Source of the DNA: Psychrobacter sp. P2G3
GTDB taxonomy: Bacteria > Pseudomonadota > Gammaproteobacteria > Pseudomonadales > Moraxellaceae
Direction: 5' to 3'
DNA length: 64,000 bases
Assembly: GCF_001593285.1 (NCBI RefSeq)
Contig: NZ_CP012529.1
Coordinates: 1,240,001 to 1,304,000, forward strand
This document shows positions 16,801 to 25,735 of this stretch, piece by piece; the stretch's first letter is position 1, and each line of letters begins with the position of its first letter. Below the pieces are notes generated by a model. The model saw only the letters and a program-made list of their open reading frames with translations. It had not been told where the DNA came from and ran no database searches. Position numbers and translations under genes: made by a program.

Positions 16801-19746
16801 ATGCTCATCATATTGGGTGAGAGTTTGATTACCTAGTGAGTCGGTAACAAGAGTAGGGCGATCGAGGTTATCATATGCAAAATGTACTTCACGCCCAAGC
16901 GGATCAACAGTTTTTACAACTCTGCTATTAGCGTCATATATTGTTTTAGTTTCGACTAAACCAGCTGGATTGGGTGAATCTAACATTATGGTATCAAGCT
17001 GACTTAATAAAAATGGGCCTAATGGTTCTTCAAAGCGATCTACGCCATTACGAATAGCACGATTGAGCTCATCGTATTCGGTCTCACTACGAGACAATAA
17101 AAAGTAACCGTTGAATTGTTTTTCGAAGAATCTTACGCAGGTAACATTACTGGCTTTGTCGTAGTCAGTTCGTATGATGTGACCCAAAGCATCTACTGTG
17201 GCGATAGCACGGCCAAATACATCAAATTCGAACGTCGTTGGGTTACCAAGAGCATCAAATGAACGATGCACTCGTCCATCACCGTCATATTCCATCCGCG
17301 TTGTGGCTGCATCTTCCGATCCTGCTCCAGTCGTTTGAGAGGCTGGTAATTGTCGTTCGTTATAACAAGTACGGATTTGATTACTCTTAGGTAAAATGGT
17401 CAGGATTTGTTGACCAGCACTGTCATAAACATACTTGGTGACGAGGTGTGTGTCTAAATCAATACCTCCTGTTGTGGTCTTAACTAAGTTAAACTCTTCA
17501 TCATAGCAAAAGGTAGCGACGCTTGACCCACCTAGCTCTGCTTGCCCAAATTCATCTTTTAAATCTATATCTATCCTTTCTAGCTTACCGGTTCGATCAT
17601 AAAACTTTTGGGCTTTGAAATTAAATGGAGCTGTGGATGTTGTTTCAATAACTTGGTCGAGCTCGTTATATGAAGTGTGAGTCACAAACCGTCCGTCAGC
17701 TGCAGCTACTGATTTTGGCGCATGAACAGCAGTTGTACGACCAAGCTCATCTACCTCATTACGCACTGTAATGTCAAAGCCGCCGACATCGACAACGATC
17801 TGCTGCAAATGTCCAAAAGATAATTCGTTTTGATCTTCAAAAAAACTACGTTGTGTAACAACGCCGACTGGATTTATTGAGCGTAGTAATCGGCCTTTTG
17901 AATCATAATCGGTAAATAGTTCAACAACGATTGGTTGTGGTTGATTATCGGGCAAGTGTGGCTGAGGGTATTCAACTTTTGAAAGAAGTTTGGTGAGGCC
18001 AGTGTAGGAATACTTAGTGAGCGTATCATCATACGATTGAAATTCGTTTGCATCAGGGTTAGCACTTTCGGTATATCGGGGGTCAGAAATAGTGAGTAGC
18101 TGACCAAATTCATCTTCATAAGTCATTTTGACAATGATATCTTGGCTTCTATCTATAGTTGCAGGGAAGTGACCATCAAGAATGTCTGGGAAGTTTCCCC
18201 ATATACCTTGCGTTAAAGTAAGGCTATTAAAATTTGCATAGCCGCCACGGCGAGTTGTGGTAAGTATACGACTAAAAGCTTGCCGCTCTTTCCATGTCAA
18301 TTGCTCTGTTGGAATATCTCCATTTTCCATCAACGGATGATGACGGGTAAAATAATCCCGTCCGAACATATGCTGGGTCAAAACACCTTCAGGACTCAGT
18401 GATGAAACGACATTGCCATCTCGATCATAACGGTACTGTTCGATTAGTTTTCGCAGTAGACCATTCTCAATGACACATTGTTCTCGCTGCAATAAGTTTC
18501 CAAACTTATTATAAATGTGACATATGGATTGGCCATTTCTTTCAATCAGGGTGGTTTTATTCGTTGGTCGCTGTTCTGCTGGATAATCAGCATCAAAAAA
18601 TTGATCGATGATTTCATATGTAAATTGATATTGACCGCCGCCTTGACGTTGCCGAGTGACACGGTTGTAATTCTGTAGATCAGGAGAACTACCGTATTCT
18701 GTTTCAAGATATATCTGGCCGGCTGCATCAATTATTCGAGTTAAGTTATGTTGCAAATCTCCAGTTTGGAATGTAGAACTATATTCATAGCAAACTGTTA
18801 GGCCGCACTTGTAGCGGTCTGTTGAAGGTGAAGTAACTGCAATTAAGTCGCCGATAGAGTCATAAGTATAATTCCATTGTCGATTGGTATAATTGCTGAT
18901 AGAGCAAATACGGTTTTGCGTATCGTAAGCAAATTGAACATATCTTCCCGGATGGTTTATTTCAATATCTTTTAACTGGTCGGTAGCGGGATCATAACTG
19001 AGCGTTAAATGATTTCCAAAACGGTCTTCTATTTTTGCCAATCGGTGTAAAAAACTGTGTTTTGGATCAACTTCAAATACTTGCCGCGCACCATTTGGCT
19101 GACGAAGCACATAGGAGCCATTTTCTGCAAAGAAAATGCCATGACTTCCATCCGGTGGCATCCAGTAATCAAATTCATTATTTATTGTCTCGCCGAAACG
19201 GGGATGTTTTATATACGTTTCTTCACGAAAATCACCTGTAGATAGGAAAATAGCTGATGAGCCTTCCCTTAGCCAAACGTGAAAGTTATGTATCCAGTTA
19301 TAACCAAGCGGCCCATTGAATATGGTCTGATTTCTATAGCGGCGGCTAAAAACAAAATCAATACCCGCGCCATTGATACGTATGTCATCTACATTGTGAA
19401 TGAACTGACCTTTATACATCATGACTGGATCAGCACCGACATCGGCCAAGTTATCTTTATGTTGGTCTGCGCGAACAGGCTGTTTTTTTTCTGTGATTGG
19501 AATCAGCTTTTCTAATATTTCAATTTCCAATGCAGGATTGCTCGACTGACTCATCTCACCTGCAATGAAGTTCGCGACATCAACAGGATCTCTTCCTTCT
19601 TTCTGAGCCGCAGCAAGCTCTTCTGCTAAGGCTGGAAAACACTCTAATATTGCATCGATATAGCGAGCTTGATATTCTTCATTTTCATCTTCATTATTAG
19701 TTTGGTCATTAAGATTTTCTAATTTAGAACAGTTAGATGTATTCAT
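13882..19746 (-). CDS. RHS/YD-repeat polymorphic toxin with HEGTH metallopeptidase-like C-terminus
   Basis: A 1954-residue RHS protein. In order: a short acidic N-terminus (1-100); a DUF6531-type entry (about 105-190, GADPVMMYKGQFIHNVDDIR); a long array of YD repeats (about 200-1500, many copies of the type Y-D-x-x-x-N/G-R); and the conserved RHS core end (about 1540-1625, RYTPFGEL, NPWRYTARRFD, YDYRARQYNPQTGRFVQRDP). The YD shell normally encloses a variable C-terminal toxin. Here the C-terminal 330 residues end in a domain with IVRHEGTHYLQ (HEGTH, about 1887-1891) and METEAY about 25 residues later, the pattern of a zinc metallopeptidase with a distal Glu ligand. No signal peptide, PAAR or VgrG is present. 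A GGAG site inside the end of the upstream gene couples its translation. Confidence 0.85.
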   Translation of the reverse strand: MNTSNCSKLENLNDQTNNEDENEEYQARYIDAILECFPALAEELAAAQKEGRDPVDVANFIAGEMSQSSNPALEIEILEKLIPITEKKQPVRADQHKDNLADVGADPVMMYKGQFIHNVDDIRINGAGIDFVFSRRYRNQTIFNGPLGYNWIHNFHVWLREGSSAIFLSTGDFREETYIKHPRFGETINNEFDYWMPPDGSHGIFFAENGSYVLRQPNGARQVFEVDPKHSFLHRLAKIEDRFGNHLTLSYDPATDQLKDIEINHPGRYVQFAYDTQNRICSISNYTNRQWNYTYDSIGDLIAVTSPSTDRYKCGLTVCYEYSSTFQTGDLQHNLTRIIDAAGQIYLETEYGSSPDLQNYNRVTRQRQGGGQYQFTYEIIDQFFDADYPAEQRPTNKTTLIERNGQSICHIYNKFGNLLQREQCVIENGLLRKLIEQYRYDRDGNVVSSLSPEGVLTQHMFGRDYFTRHHPLMENGDIPTEQLTWKERQAFSRILTTTRRGGYANFNSLTLTQGIWGNFPDILDGHFPATIDRSQDIIVKMTYEDEFGQLLTISDPRYTESANPDANEFQSYDDTLTKYSYTGLTKLLSKVEYPQPHLPDNQPQPIVVELFTDYDSKGRLLRSINPVGVVTQRSFFEDQNELSFGHLQQIVVDVGGFDITVRNEVDELGRTTAVHAPKSVAAADGRFVTHTSYNELDQVIETTSTAPFNFKAQKFYDRTGKLERIDIDLKDEFGQAELGGSSVATFCYDEEFNLVKTTTGGIDLDTHLVTKYVYDSAGQQILTILPKSNQIRTCYNERQLPASQTTGAGSEDAATTRMEYDGDGRVHRSFDALGNPTTFEFDVFGRAIATVDALGHIIRTDYDKASNVTCVRFFEKQFNGYFLLSRSETEYDELNRAIRNGVDRFEEPLGPFLLSQLDTIMLDSPNPAGLVETKTIYDANSRVVKTVDPLGREVHFAYDNLDRPTLVTDSLGNQTLTQYDEHNNVIRTDQIGSVLAEDGTEISKRFFASSSTFDELDRVTSQTDSLGNITRIFYDSRDNMVRLIDPLGNETKSTFDVYNRLIKSTNFLTDTGVGPVTPAAIPVMTKQEYDLNNNLISVTDALGRKTRYQYDALNRRRAIIYPNDSKMLTDYDKNSNVIRTQDNNGLQRFFTLDTLNRTTRIDVNTINLSTDLVVAGATFERYEYDGLDRLIMAENDFAICSFRYNSLSWQLQETITYIVNEAPLKTPFTITRKFNDVGALTDLTYPSGRSLHIDRDDLNRRTNTQNIANGIDYPGDSASIDIRPIAQMIYAGLQPDQCVFANGASTSYRHDGGGRLIEIAHSGPNAAHLIIQYLYDAANNVRIRNDVLTAGPRTERFAYDSIYRLAHEFKPDTTESFDLSNFGISNTELANPLPNRQSAITTLIGALELPQIPKTYDYDLVGNRDIERTSDGNSINYDPDQLDQYRSRGNTNYTHDDNGNLKDDQQQFSTYDALNRLVQVCADKECINEIAVFWHDALGRRILEQLGGHVTQLVSDGDDVITEYRDGGLFAQYVYDDGIDNPLHIATNGVEHWYHTDLVGSIRLLTDANGDSFGGYRYTPFGELVELPANEIFNPWRYTARRFDVELETYDYRARQYNPQTGRFVQRDPKGMVDGTNLYSYVTNNSLIFNDPKGTDSRPESNNFYIDDKSSPPSSYSYKVPSFNNPYSEACPSGCHPIGPGPQRNGIEESLRGTINGVSKLKGKADDLVMKGEFALRDVLGWGLNQSMRPIDYIEDKLGGPGSLSYNPVGARISGARVSIGVASKWLRSFQRVSKAMAPVAAHSDDLSVFIKRQRAVTDPQAQAVRALRHSNQPLDHVMAKLIKRGHIKIVNANLPGGGQYNWGSSTLQIDFKKIHWMDDLAGIVRHEGTHYLQDMRGMGHKYQKWMITMETEAYMNQIDNLENIFPIIFGSNLYTSGNATSRKELAKFLESLK

Positions 19747-19749
19747 AAT

Positions 19750-22236
19750 CTACTGCTCCTTGCTGTTTGGCCTGCCGCTATTATCATCTGGCAAGGTCAT
19801 GCCCAAAATGTACCTCCTTATTTTCGAGGCTTCTGCCGTAGTCAGTCCTGCCTTCTTAGCAAACTTAGTCAAACTCATCGATAAAATACTATCAATAGTC
19901 GAGCTTTCGCCTAAGGCTTCAATTACTTCACTCGATAGTCCTTTTACCTCGCAAAGAGGTCTTTCTAGATAATTTCTTGGTAATATGTTTTTAATTTGGT
20001 CTTTAAAGTAATCGCTATCTAATAGTCCTATGTCATCTTTATATGAACGACGGCTCGCACTATTACTACTATTGGCCAGTGCTGCTTGTACTTTCGAGAT
20101 AAACTCCTTTGCAAGTGGCATTTTATTTTGTCTACTTGCATTCTTAGTCATTAGCGATTTATTCATTCTGATCATTGGTTCATCGACAATAGACTCAATA
20201 GATATAGGGTCTCTTTCTGGTGGTGTTTTTGAAGGTGGTACGGGCACAACCTCAATACATTTCCCAGACTTAAAACAAGTGCATAGACTTCGGTTGGTAA
20301 TCAGGAGTCGACCAATATCTGCTTTCGGCTCTTGGTGGCTAGTATTTGGAAGCTCTGATCTTAGAAAAACCCTAAATATTCCTTCGAATTTAGACGTTGG
20401 ACCATCAATTGATAAAGCATCAATAACTGCTTCTATAGCCTGCCCACCACAAAGCTCTCCCGAAACAGTAAGTGATCCGTCAGTAACTCCATAGTTTAGT
20501 GTTGGATTTCCCAGACCGGCATTCGAACCAAGAAAGGACACTCCAGGATGCCCATTATCCCAACCTAGTTCGGGCTCATCAGTCGCTAATCTTTTTCTTT
20601 CTGGCCTTTGATCGACAATGTAGCCTGCTGGCATTGTCCAGCTCTCTTCAATAATGACACATTGAGCGTCCTTATCATTGAATGGTATGGAGCTTAGTAC
20701 TTCACCTTTCGCTTCATAAAGTTTGGTTTTGAAGTCTAAATGTGTTTCATCATATTCTTCAGACGGATCTTCAATTACCGTGTCTTCTGGATAATGTCCC
20801 GTTTCAAGTGAGGCTTCTATACAAAGCCCTTCAATTCCTTTCGGCCTAGAGACAATTAAGAAGTATTCCTGCATTCCTTCAATTGCACGAATCCCTTGAA
20901 CAAAAGTTCGATAATCTGTTGGTTGCAGTACATGAGGACGCGCTAGACTGAGAAAAGAGGCTCTGTTGGTACCGGCATGATAGCCCGTTATTAAATTGTA
21001 CATTTGACTGAGTTGTGTTGTTGCGCCTTGTGTTTCTCGTCGCTCACGCGATGCATCTGTCTGCACGCTCCATTGGTCCTGATCCGTTTCAGTATTGGTT
21101 TGCGTTGTAGAAACCGATGCTTCTCCACCCAAGCCTCCAGTGAGTTGTTCTGGTACAAAAGAAGCTGATGCCCCAAATGTTACACTGCTTTCACTACTCT
21201 CGGTATGGGTTAGTGCTTTGTTAGTAGAAAGCGCTGACTTTGAGCCTGATAGAACCTCCCCAGTTTCGGTTGCCGCCTGATATAAATCTCTGCGTTTAGG
21301 TTCAAAATCAATTATATGAGGGTAGTCATCAAGTGATAGAGATTCATCTTTACTAGTAAAATAGGCAAACTCAAGAAGTGAAGCTTTGCCATCAGGTGAG
21401 ATGATAATTACCTTTTGAATACCTTCGGCTTCTATTCGAAGGGTATGAACCTGATCGGGTTCGGAAACTGATTGGGCACTGCCTACTAGACCATTTGAAC
21501 CAAATGCTTGAAATTTTACGCCCTGTTCACCCAAATATACAATTTTGATCTCAACTGCTGGCATACCCGTAATGGTTGTTAAGGTAACAACCATCTTTGA
21601 AGAAAGATGCAGCTCAGAATCACTGTTGTTGCCCGTTGTAATCAAATTAACAAGAGTGTTTTCCTGTTCTGAAATGGATTCGAAGCTTATTTCTGATGAA
21701 TGCTGATAGGGGTTATCTAATGTTGTACCCGGTAATAAAAAGGAGTCGTCAGCTTCAGTTAGCATCGAAAAATCTATTTTTTTTCTTAAGGTGAATACTT
21801 TCTTAGTAGAAGGATATGGAAATATTGCAACATTGAGTATTACTCCATAGCAAGCGAGGTAATCTGATGTAATCCTCTCCAACACTTTTTCTCTGCGGTC
21901 TTTATATTCCTGATAATCTTCATCATCCCTTGGAATCCCCAGCATTCGTTCAATATCTTCTTCAGGTAAATCGGAAAAAGCATCTAAGTAACCTTTTTCC
22001 GATTTTTTTGGCTGATAACCAGTGATGGATGTTGTGATTTTAATGTATGTAATTTGATCACCACAAAGTTCCTCAGGTAAGTCTTCGAAGAGTGGTTCAT
22101 ACACAGATATCGCCATCGATGAGCGAAACGTAAATGGAAATGATTTACTGCAGAAAGTTTTATCCATCATATCTGGGCTGACGGCAATTTGTCTCCAAGG
22201 AATACTCTTAGGTAAATTAAAATATTGTCCTGACAT
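19750..22236 (-). CDS. Uncharacterised 828-residue partner of the RHS protein
   Basis: I do not recognise this protein. It starts at 22236, where AAAGGAG precedes the ATG (the frame runs 11 codons further), and stops 3 bases before the RHS start, so the two form an operon. No signal peptide or membrane segment is evident. The N-terminal 170 residues are mixed; about 190-320 are rich in alternating beta pattern (TITGMPAVEIKIVYLGEQGVKFQAFG), suggesting a beta-sandwich; about 350-430 are Ser/Thr/Gln-rich low complexity; the final 110 residues include GLTTAEASKIRRYILG, a helical motif like the short helix-turn segments in Tc-toxin A subunits. A delivery, docking or chaperone role for the RHS toxin is inferred from position only. 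Confidence 0.6.
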   Translation of the reverse strand: MSGQYFNLPKSIPWRQIAVSPDMMDKTFCSKSFPFTFRSSMAISVYEPLFEDLPEELCGDQITYIKITTSITGYQPKKSEKGYLDAFSDLPEEDIERMLGIPRDDEDYQEYKDRREKVLERITSDYLACYGVILNVAIFPYPSTKKVFTLRKKIDFSMLTEADDSFLLPGTTLDNPYQHSSEISFESISEQENTLVNLITTGNNSDSELHLSSKMVVTLTTITGMPAVEIKIVYLGEQGVKFQAFGSNGLVGSAQSVSEPDQVHTLRIEAEGIQKVIIISPDGKASLLEFAYFTSKDESLSLDDYPHIIDFEPKRRDLYQAATETGEVLSGSKSALSTNKALTHTESSESSVTFGASASFVPEQLTGGLGGEASVSTTQTNTETDQDQWSVQTDASRERRETQGATTQLSQMYNLITGYHAGTNRASFLSLARPHVLQPTDYRTFVQGIRAIEGMQEYFLIVSRPKGIEGLCIEASLETGHYPEDTVIEDPSEEYDETHLDFKTKLYEAKGEVLSSIPFNDKDAQCVIIEESWTMPAGYIVDQRPERKRLATDEPELGWDNGHPGVSFLGSNAGLGNPTLNYGVTDGSLTVSGELCGGQAIEAVIDALSIDGPTSKFEGIFRVFLRSELPNTSHQEPKADIGRLLITNRSLCTCFKSGKCIEVVPVPPSKTPPERDPISIESIVDEPMIRMNKSLMTKNASRQNKMPLAKEFISKVQAALANSSNSASRRSYKDDIGLLDSDYFKDQIKNILPRNYLERPLCEVKGLSSEVIEALGESSTIDSILSMSLTKFAKKAGLTTAEASKIRRYILGMTLPDDNSGRPNSKEQ

Positions 22237-22850
22237 ACATTTCTCCTTTAAAGTTTTGCCAACTGCCAAAACTTTTTACGTTCATCAAATATGGGTGGTG
22301 TGGAATCCCAGATGATGTATAAATTAGAGAGTGACCAATATTTAATTAATTTTATCCAATTACATTGTTTCCCAAGCCCGATAGACATTGTGAGCGCTAT
22401 TAAATATTAGTTATCACCAAATGATTTCAGCTTTCAAATTAGAGGAGAATTAAATTCCAAACCTAGCTTAGAATGCTTTTCCGCAGGTGACTGAAATCAT
22501 GAAGCACTAGCTTTACCATTAATGATAATAATTTTCATTACATACTAATAACCTACACTATATTGAGTTTGACTAAATGTATATTTTGTATTAATCAGTT
22601 ACAATTATAAATATGGATTTAGGGCCATTCTAAGTTAGAGCGTAATACGCATTACATATAAATTATAAGTTTAATTTTCTTATCTAACAAAATCTCAAAA
22701 CGTATTAACCCCTTAAAGCTTTGTTAGGTATAGCTCTAAGAGGTATTTTTAATATCAAAAATTATCCTCAATATTGAAAACCCATAGATATATTGTGAAA
22801 TTAAACCTTAAAATATTCTCACATAAGTTGTTGATCACTAAAAATCGCCC
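22237..22850. other. Upstream region of the RHS operon
   Basis: About 610 bases, very AT-rich, with no gene-like ORF in either direction. It must hold the promoter of the RHS operon and contains one Fur-box-like dyad. The right part (about 22600-22850) is featureless up to the IS remnant. Confidence 0.5.
22523..22537. promoter_or_regulatory. Fur-box-like dyad
   Basis: TGATAATAATTTTCA matches the 7-1-7 Fur consensus (TGATAAT-N-ATTATCA) with one mismatch. It stands about 290 bases before the start of the RHS operon. AT-rich DNA makes chance matches common, so this is only a candidate. Confidence 0.35.
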
Positions 22851-22890
22851 TGAGACTGTCGGAAAGTTAACTTTCTGAGAAAGTACGACA

Positions 22891-23212
22891 ATAAGAAGAC
22901 AAACCTACACTACTGAGATTAAAGAACGCGCTGTTCACATGCTGATTGAAGCATCAAGCGATTATCCCTTCACATGGTCAGCCATCCAAGCCATAGCCTT
23001 AAAGATTGGCTGCACGCCTGAAAATCTACGATCATGGTATAAAAAGCACATAGAACAAACCATTTTTGAAGCTGTATAAGCTCAAAGTCAAGGTCAGCGC
23101 ATCAAAGAGCTTGAACGTGAGAAGAGAGAGCTGAAGCAAGCTAACTAGATCATACGCAAGGTGGTCGCTTTTTTAGCCCACCCAAGTAATGATCAATTTC
23201 ATCGATGACAAC
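22891..23212 (+). pseudogene. IS3-family transposase OrfA remnant
   Basis: Read from 22891 the product starts RRQTYTTEIKERAVHMLIEA, the helix-turn-helix domain of IS3/IS51-group OrfA, continuing with WSAIQAIALKIGCTPENLRSW and a leucine-zipper-like end (RIKELEREKRELKQAN). The start position carries ATA in place of ATG, and the frame holds internal TAA and TAG stops after EAV and after QAN. It is dead. Confidence 0.8.
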
Positions 23213-23535
23213 AAACAGTTTTATGGAATCAAGCTTATCTGTAGGGCTCTACCGATTGCTCCATCGACTTATCGTCTTGCTAAAGGCTTAGAAATTCATC
23301 CTGAAAAGCGATCACTGCGCAGCCATCATGGTGGCTTCTATATCAGCGAGATTAAGCGCATCTGGCAGGATAGCAAATGTCGTTATGGCACTCGTAAAGT
23401 CTGGCAGCAGATGAAAGCTGATGGCATAAAGGTTGCTCGTTGTACTGTTGATCGTCTAATGAAGCAACATGGATTGCAAGGGGTTTGACGCGGTAAAAAC
23501 AAGATGACCACCAACAGCCGTAATGTTATCCAACC
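23189..23535 (+). pseudogene. IS3-family transposase OrfB remnant (5' part)
   Basis: The frame starts FIDDNKQFYGIKLICRALPI and covers the HTH_21-type region (APSTYRLAK, SEIKRIWQDSKCRYGTRKVW, VARCTVDRLMKQHGLQGV). A TGA then replaces the usual Trp and the next codons (RGKNKMTTNS) still match the family before the sequence stops matching. About 110 of roughly 280 residues remain and the rve catalytic domain is absent. Confidence 0.8.
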
Positions 23536-23600
23536 TAGAAAATAAAATTATAGGTTGTTCGCTATACTAGTCTTTATGATAAACATATAGGCTTATAATC

Positions 23601-24458
23601 ATGACCGCTTCTCCTAATAATTGTCCTTCAAAAGGTAACTCCTCTATAGCACAAGCCTGTGTAATTACCTTCCTAGGTAATGCCAGTAATAGCCTGCAAC
23701 AAGATGCTTTTTTCTTTTTAGATCACTGGTATCAAGAGGACTTAGGAGTGATGGCAGTGACACCGGTTGCAGCGCCATTTTGCTTGGCAGTATCTGACGG
23801 TGTCGCAAGCTCCAATCGCTCGCAGCATTGTTCAAAGGCAGTGGTAAAAGCGATCAGGCGGTTATGGAATGATCAGAAGAGTATCAGTTCAGACAGTATT
23901 CATCATCTGATTCATCAAACCAAGCACTCATCTAAGCGTCATGGCGCCGCAGCAACCCTCGCAATGGTGGTCGGAGAGCTAGATAATGATGGAATAGTAA
24001 AGGCGACGATAACCCATGTAGGTGACAGTCGTGTTTATCGGCTGCCTAAAGGCGCGTCACAATGGCAGTGCCTGACTCGGGATCATAACTTGTTAAATGA
24101 ACTTATTGACCAGCAGGCACACGAGCAAGGTCGCCAAGCGGAGTTTGCAGACTATAACTTAGAGGGCATGGCGGGGAGCTTATATAGCATTACTGAATGC
24201 TTTGCATTGACGACTGATGACAGCTATACAAGCAGTGAAGCACCAGAAAGTAACTCACGTAAGATTGATATTAATAGTGGCGACTGTATCTTGGTTTGCA
24301 CGGATGGTATCCATGACTTAGTGTCGAGTCATGAGTGGCAACTTGTCAGTGCGGAAACGGATTTACAAAATTGGTTAATCACTCTTAAGGACCAAGTCTA
24401 TGATTCAGATGGCAATGCTTATGATAATGGCACGGCAATATTGGTTCGTTTTGTTTGA
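23601..24458 (+). CDS. PP2C-family protein serine/threonine phosphatase
   Basis: A 285-residue metal-dependent phosphatase. PP2C motifs appear in order: CLAVSDGVASS (metal-binding Asp), RHGAAATLAMVV, ITHVGDSRVYRL, LTRDHN, CILVCTDGIHDLVSS and DNGTAILVRF at the C-terminus. No membrane segment is seen, so it is cytoplasmic. Such enzymes reverse Ser/Thr phosphorylation and usually pair with a protein kinase; none lies nearby here. It is followed 54 bases later by a WYL regulator and then an FtsZ-like fragment protein, all on the plus strand, between an IS remnant and the restriction locus. A role in a defence-associated signalling set is possible but not shown. Confidence 0.88.
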   Translation: MTASPNNCPSKGNSSIAQACVITFLGNASNSLQQDAFFFLDHWYQEDLGVMAVTPVAAPFCLAVSDGVASSNRSQHCSKAVVKAIRRLWNDQKSISSDSIHHLIHQTKHSSKRHGAAATLAMVVGELDNDGIVKATITHVGDSRVYRLPKGASQWQCLTRDHNLLNELIDQQAHEQGRQAEFADYNLEGMAGSLYSITECFALTTDDSYTSSEAPESNSRKIDINSGDCILVCTDGIHDLVSSHEWQLVSAETDLQNWLITLKDQVYDSDGNAYDNGTAILVRFV

Positions 24459-24512
24459 ATATTTATTTTAATAATGAACTCATTACTTAATTAATGTAGT
24501 AGAGAAGCCAAT

Positions 24513-25607
24513 ATGCCCACATATCCAATCGCAAGCTACACAAAATCAGCACGTCTATTTGCGCTGTATCAGTATTTACCTCGTGATAAAGCCAAAGCTA
24601 TCTCATTAACAGAGCTTATGATTGAATATGGTGATGATCCTAACAATTTCGCTAACGAGCGTAAAAACTTAGAAAACGATTTGATTGGCTTAAATCAAAT
24701 ATTTAACGATATTTTGTATAGTGAAGCCTTGGTTCGAGTACCAGCGTGGGGGCAAAACATCAGTGGACAGACAGCACGGTTTTATATTGAGCCGAGCTTT
24801 AGTATCGATATCATTAACGAGCAAACAGTGTTCTTTTGGGAGATGCTGGATAAATATACCGCAAACTATTTACCAATTTCTTTCAAGCAAAGTATCACAG
24901 ATAAGCTCACCCAATTACATCGACAGGATAAGAATAATTTCCATCAAAGTCCACTAGGACAATGGCAAGATCATCTCATTACTTTACCTAGTGTGGTACA
25001 GGCTCCTATACTTGATAATGAGGTGATTGTTAGTATTCATCAAGCTTTGCTACAAAATTGCCAATTACAAATAAGCTATCAAAATAAATGGGATGATAGT
25101 GCTGTTCAAAGAGTGGTTTATCCAAAAGGACTTATCTTTATTGACAATATGATTTATCTCACAGGCTTTAACCCTGCTGATGATCATATCGATGATGACG
25201 TGCTGTTAAAAACGCATCGTAATTTTGCGGTCAATCGTATTACTGAAGCTAATGTAATAAATGAGCCAATACCTGATTGGGTAGGGCGGAATGCTTTTAC
25301 ATTACAGAACCTGCATAAACTTGGCAAGCTTGAGCTAAATGATGGTACCCAAATCCATTTAGTTTTAAAGGTGCAAAAATATGCTTGTCAGCATCTCTAT
25401 GAGCGTCCTTTATCAGAGGATCAAACTATTAGCATTATCGATGACACATGGAATGAGGTGCGCGCCACGGTTGCTAATACTCATCGTCTGCAAGATTGGC
25501 TAGTGAGTATGTCGCAGTTGGCAGTGGTAGTAGAGCCAAGTGAGCTAAAAGCGGTTATTCTTGAGCGTCTAAAAAGTGGTATGCAGCTTTATAATGAAAA
25601 AAACTAA
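24513..25607 (+). CDS. WYL-domain transcriptional regulator
   Basis: A 364-residue regulator. The N-terminal 100 residues form a winged-helix-like domain (SARLFALYQYLPRDKAKAISLTELM, NERKNLENDLIGLNQIF). The middle (about 175-260) is a WYL-type SH3-like fold (LQISYQNKWDDSAVQRVVYPKGLIFIDNMIYLTGF), with the conserved aromatic and basic residues that bind a nucleic-acid-like ligand, though the W-Y-L triplet itself is altered. The C-terminal 100 residues match the usual WCX extension. WYL regulators of this layout commonly control phage-defence islands (BrxR and CapW are known examples). It sits 54 bases after the PP2C gene and likely governs neighbouring genes. Confidence 0.85.
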   Translation: MPTYPIASYTKSARLFALYQYLPRDKAKAISLTELMIEYGDDPNNFANERKNLENDLIGLNQIFNDILYSEALVRVPAWGQNISGQTARFYIEPSFSIDIINEQTVFFWEMLDKYTANYLPISFKQSITDKLTQLHRQDKNNFHQSPLGQWQDHLITLPSVVQAPILDNEVIVSIHQALLQNCQLQISYQNKWDDSAVQRVVYPKGLIFIDNMIYLTGFNPADDHIDDDVLLKTHRNFAVNRITEANVINEPIPDWVGRNAFTLQNLHKLGKLELNDGTQIHLVLKVQKYACQHLYERPLSEDQTISIIDDTWNEVRATVANTHRLQDWLVSMSQLAVVVEPSELKAVILERLKSGMQLYNEKN

Positions 25608-25735
25608 ATACTCAAAAAGGTGCATTAACTTTTTGTGAAAGGTCTAGTAGTAAGGATTTTAAAAGAATAATTAAAGGTGTTTGTTAAAATTAGAGTAAAT
25701 AAAACTTATAACAACTTTGTGTAACTCAGGACGAC

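Larger units (their letters stand above)
22851..23535 (+). mobile_element. Decayed IS3-family insertion sequence
   Basis: The sequence begins near TGAGACTGTCGGAAAGTTAAC, the likely left terminal repeat, followed by an orfA with stop codons and a truncated orfB in a second frame. The 3' two thirds of orfB, including the DDE catalytic core, and the right end are missing. The element cannot move by itself. Confidence 0.8.

Noticed and set aside
14300..19200. Minus-strand and plus-strand ORFs of 60-80 codons inside the RHS gene
   Set aside because: They overlap the RHS frame completely, lack ribosome sites and have no family pattern, so they are shadows of the repetitive coding sequence.
20030..20494. 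154-residue plus-strand ORF opposite the RHS partner gene
   Set aside because: Antisense to a long gene with good codon pattern on the other strand; no ribosome site and no recognisable domain.
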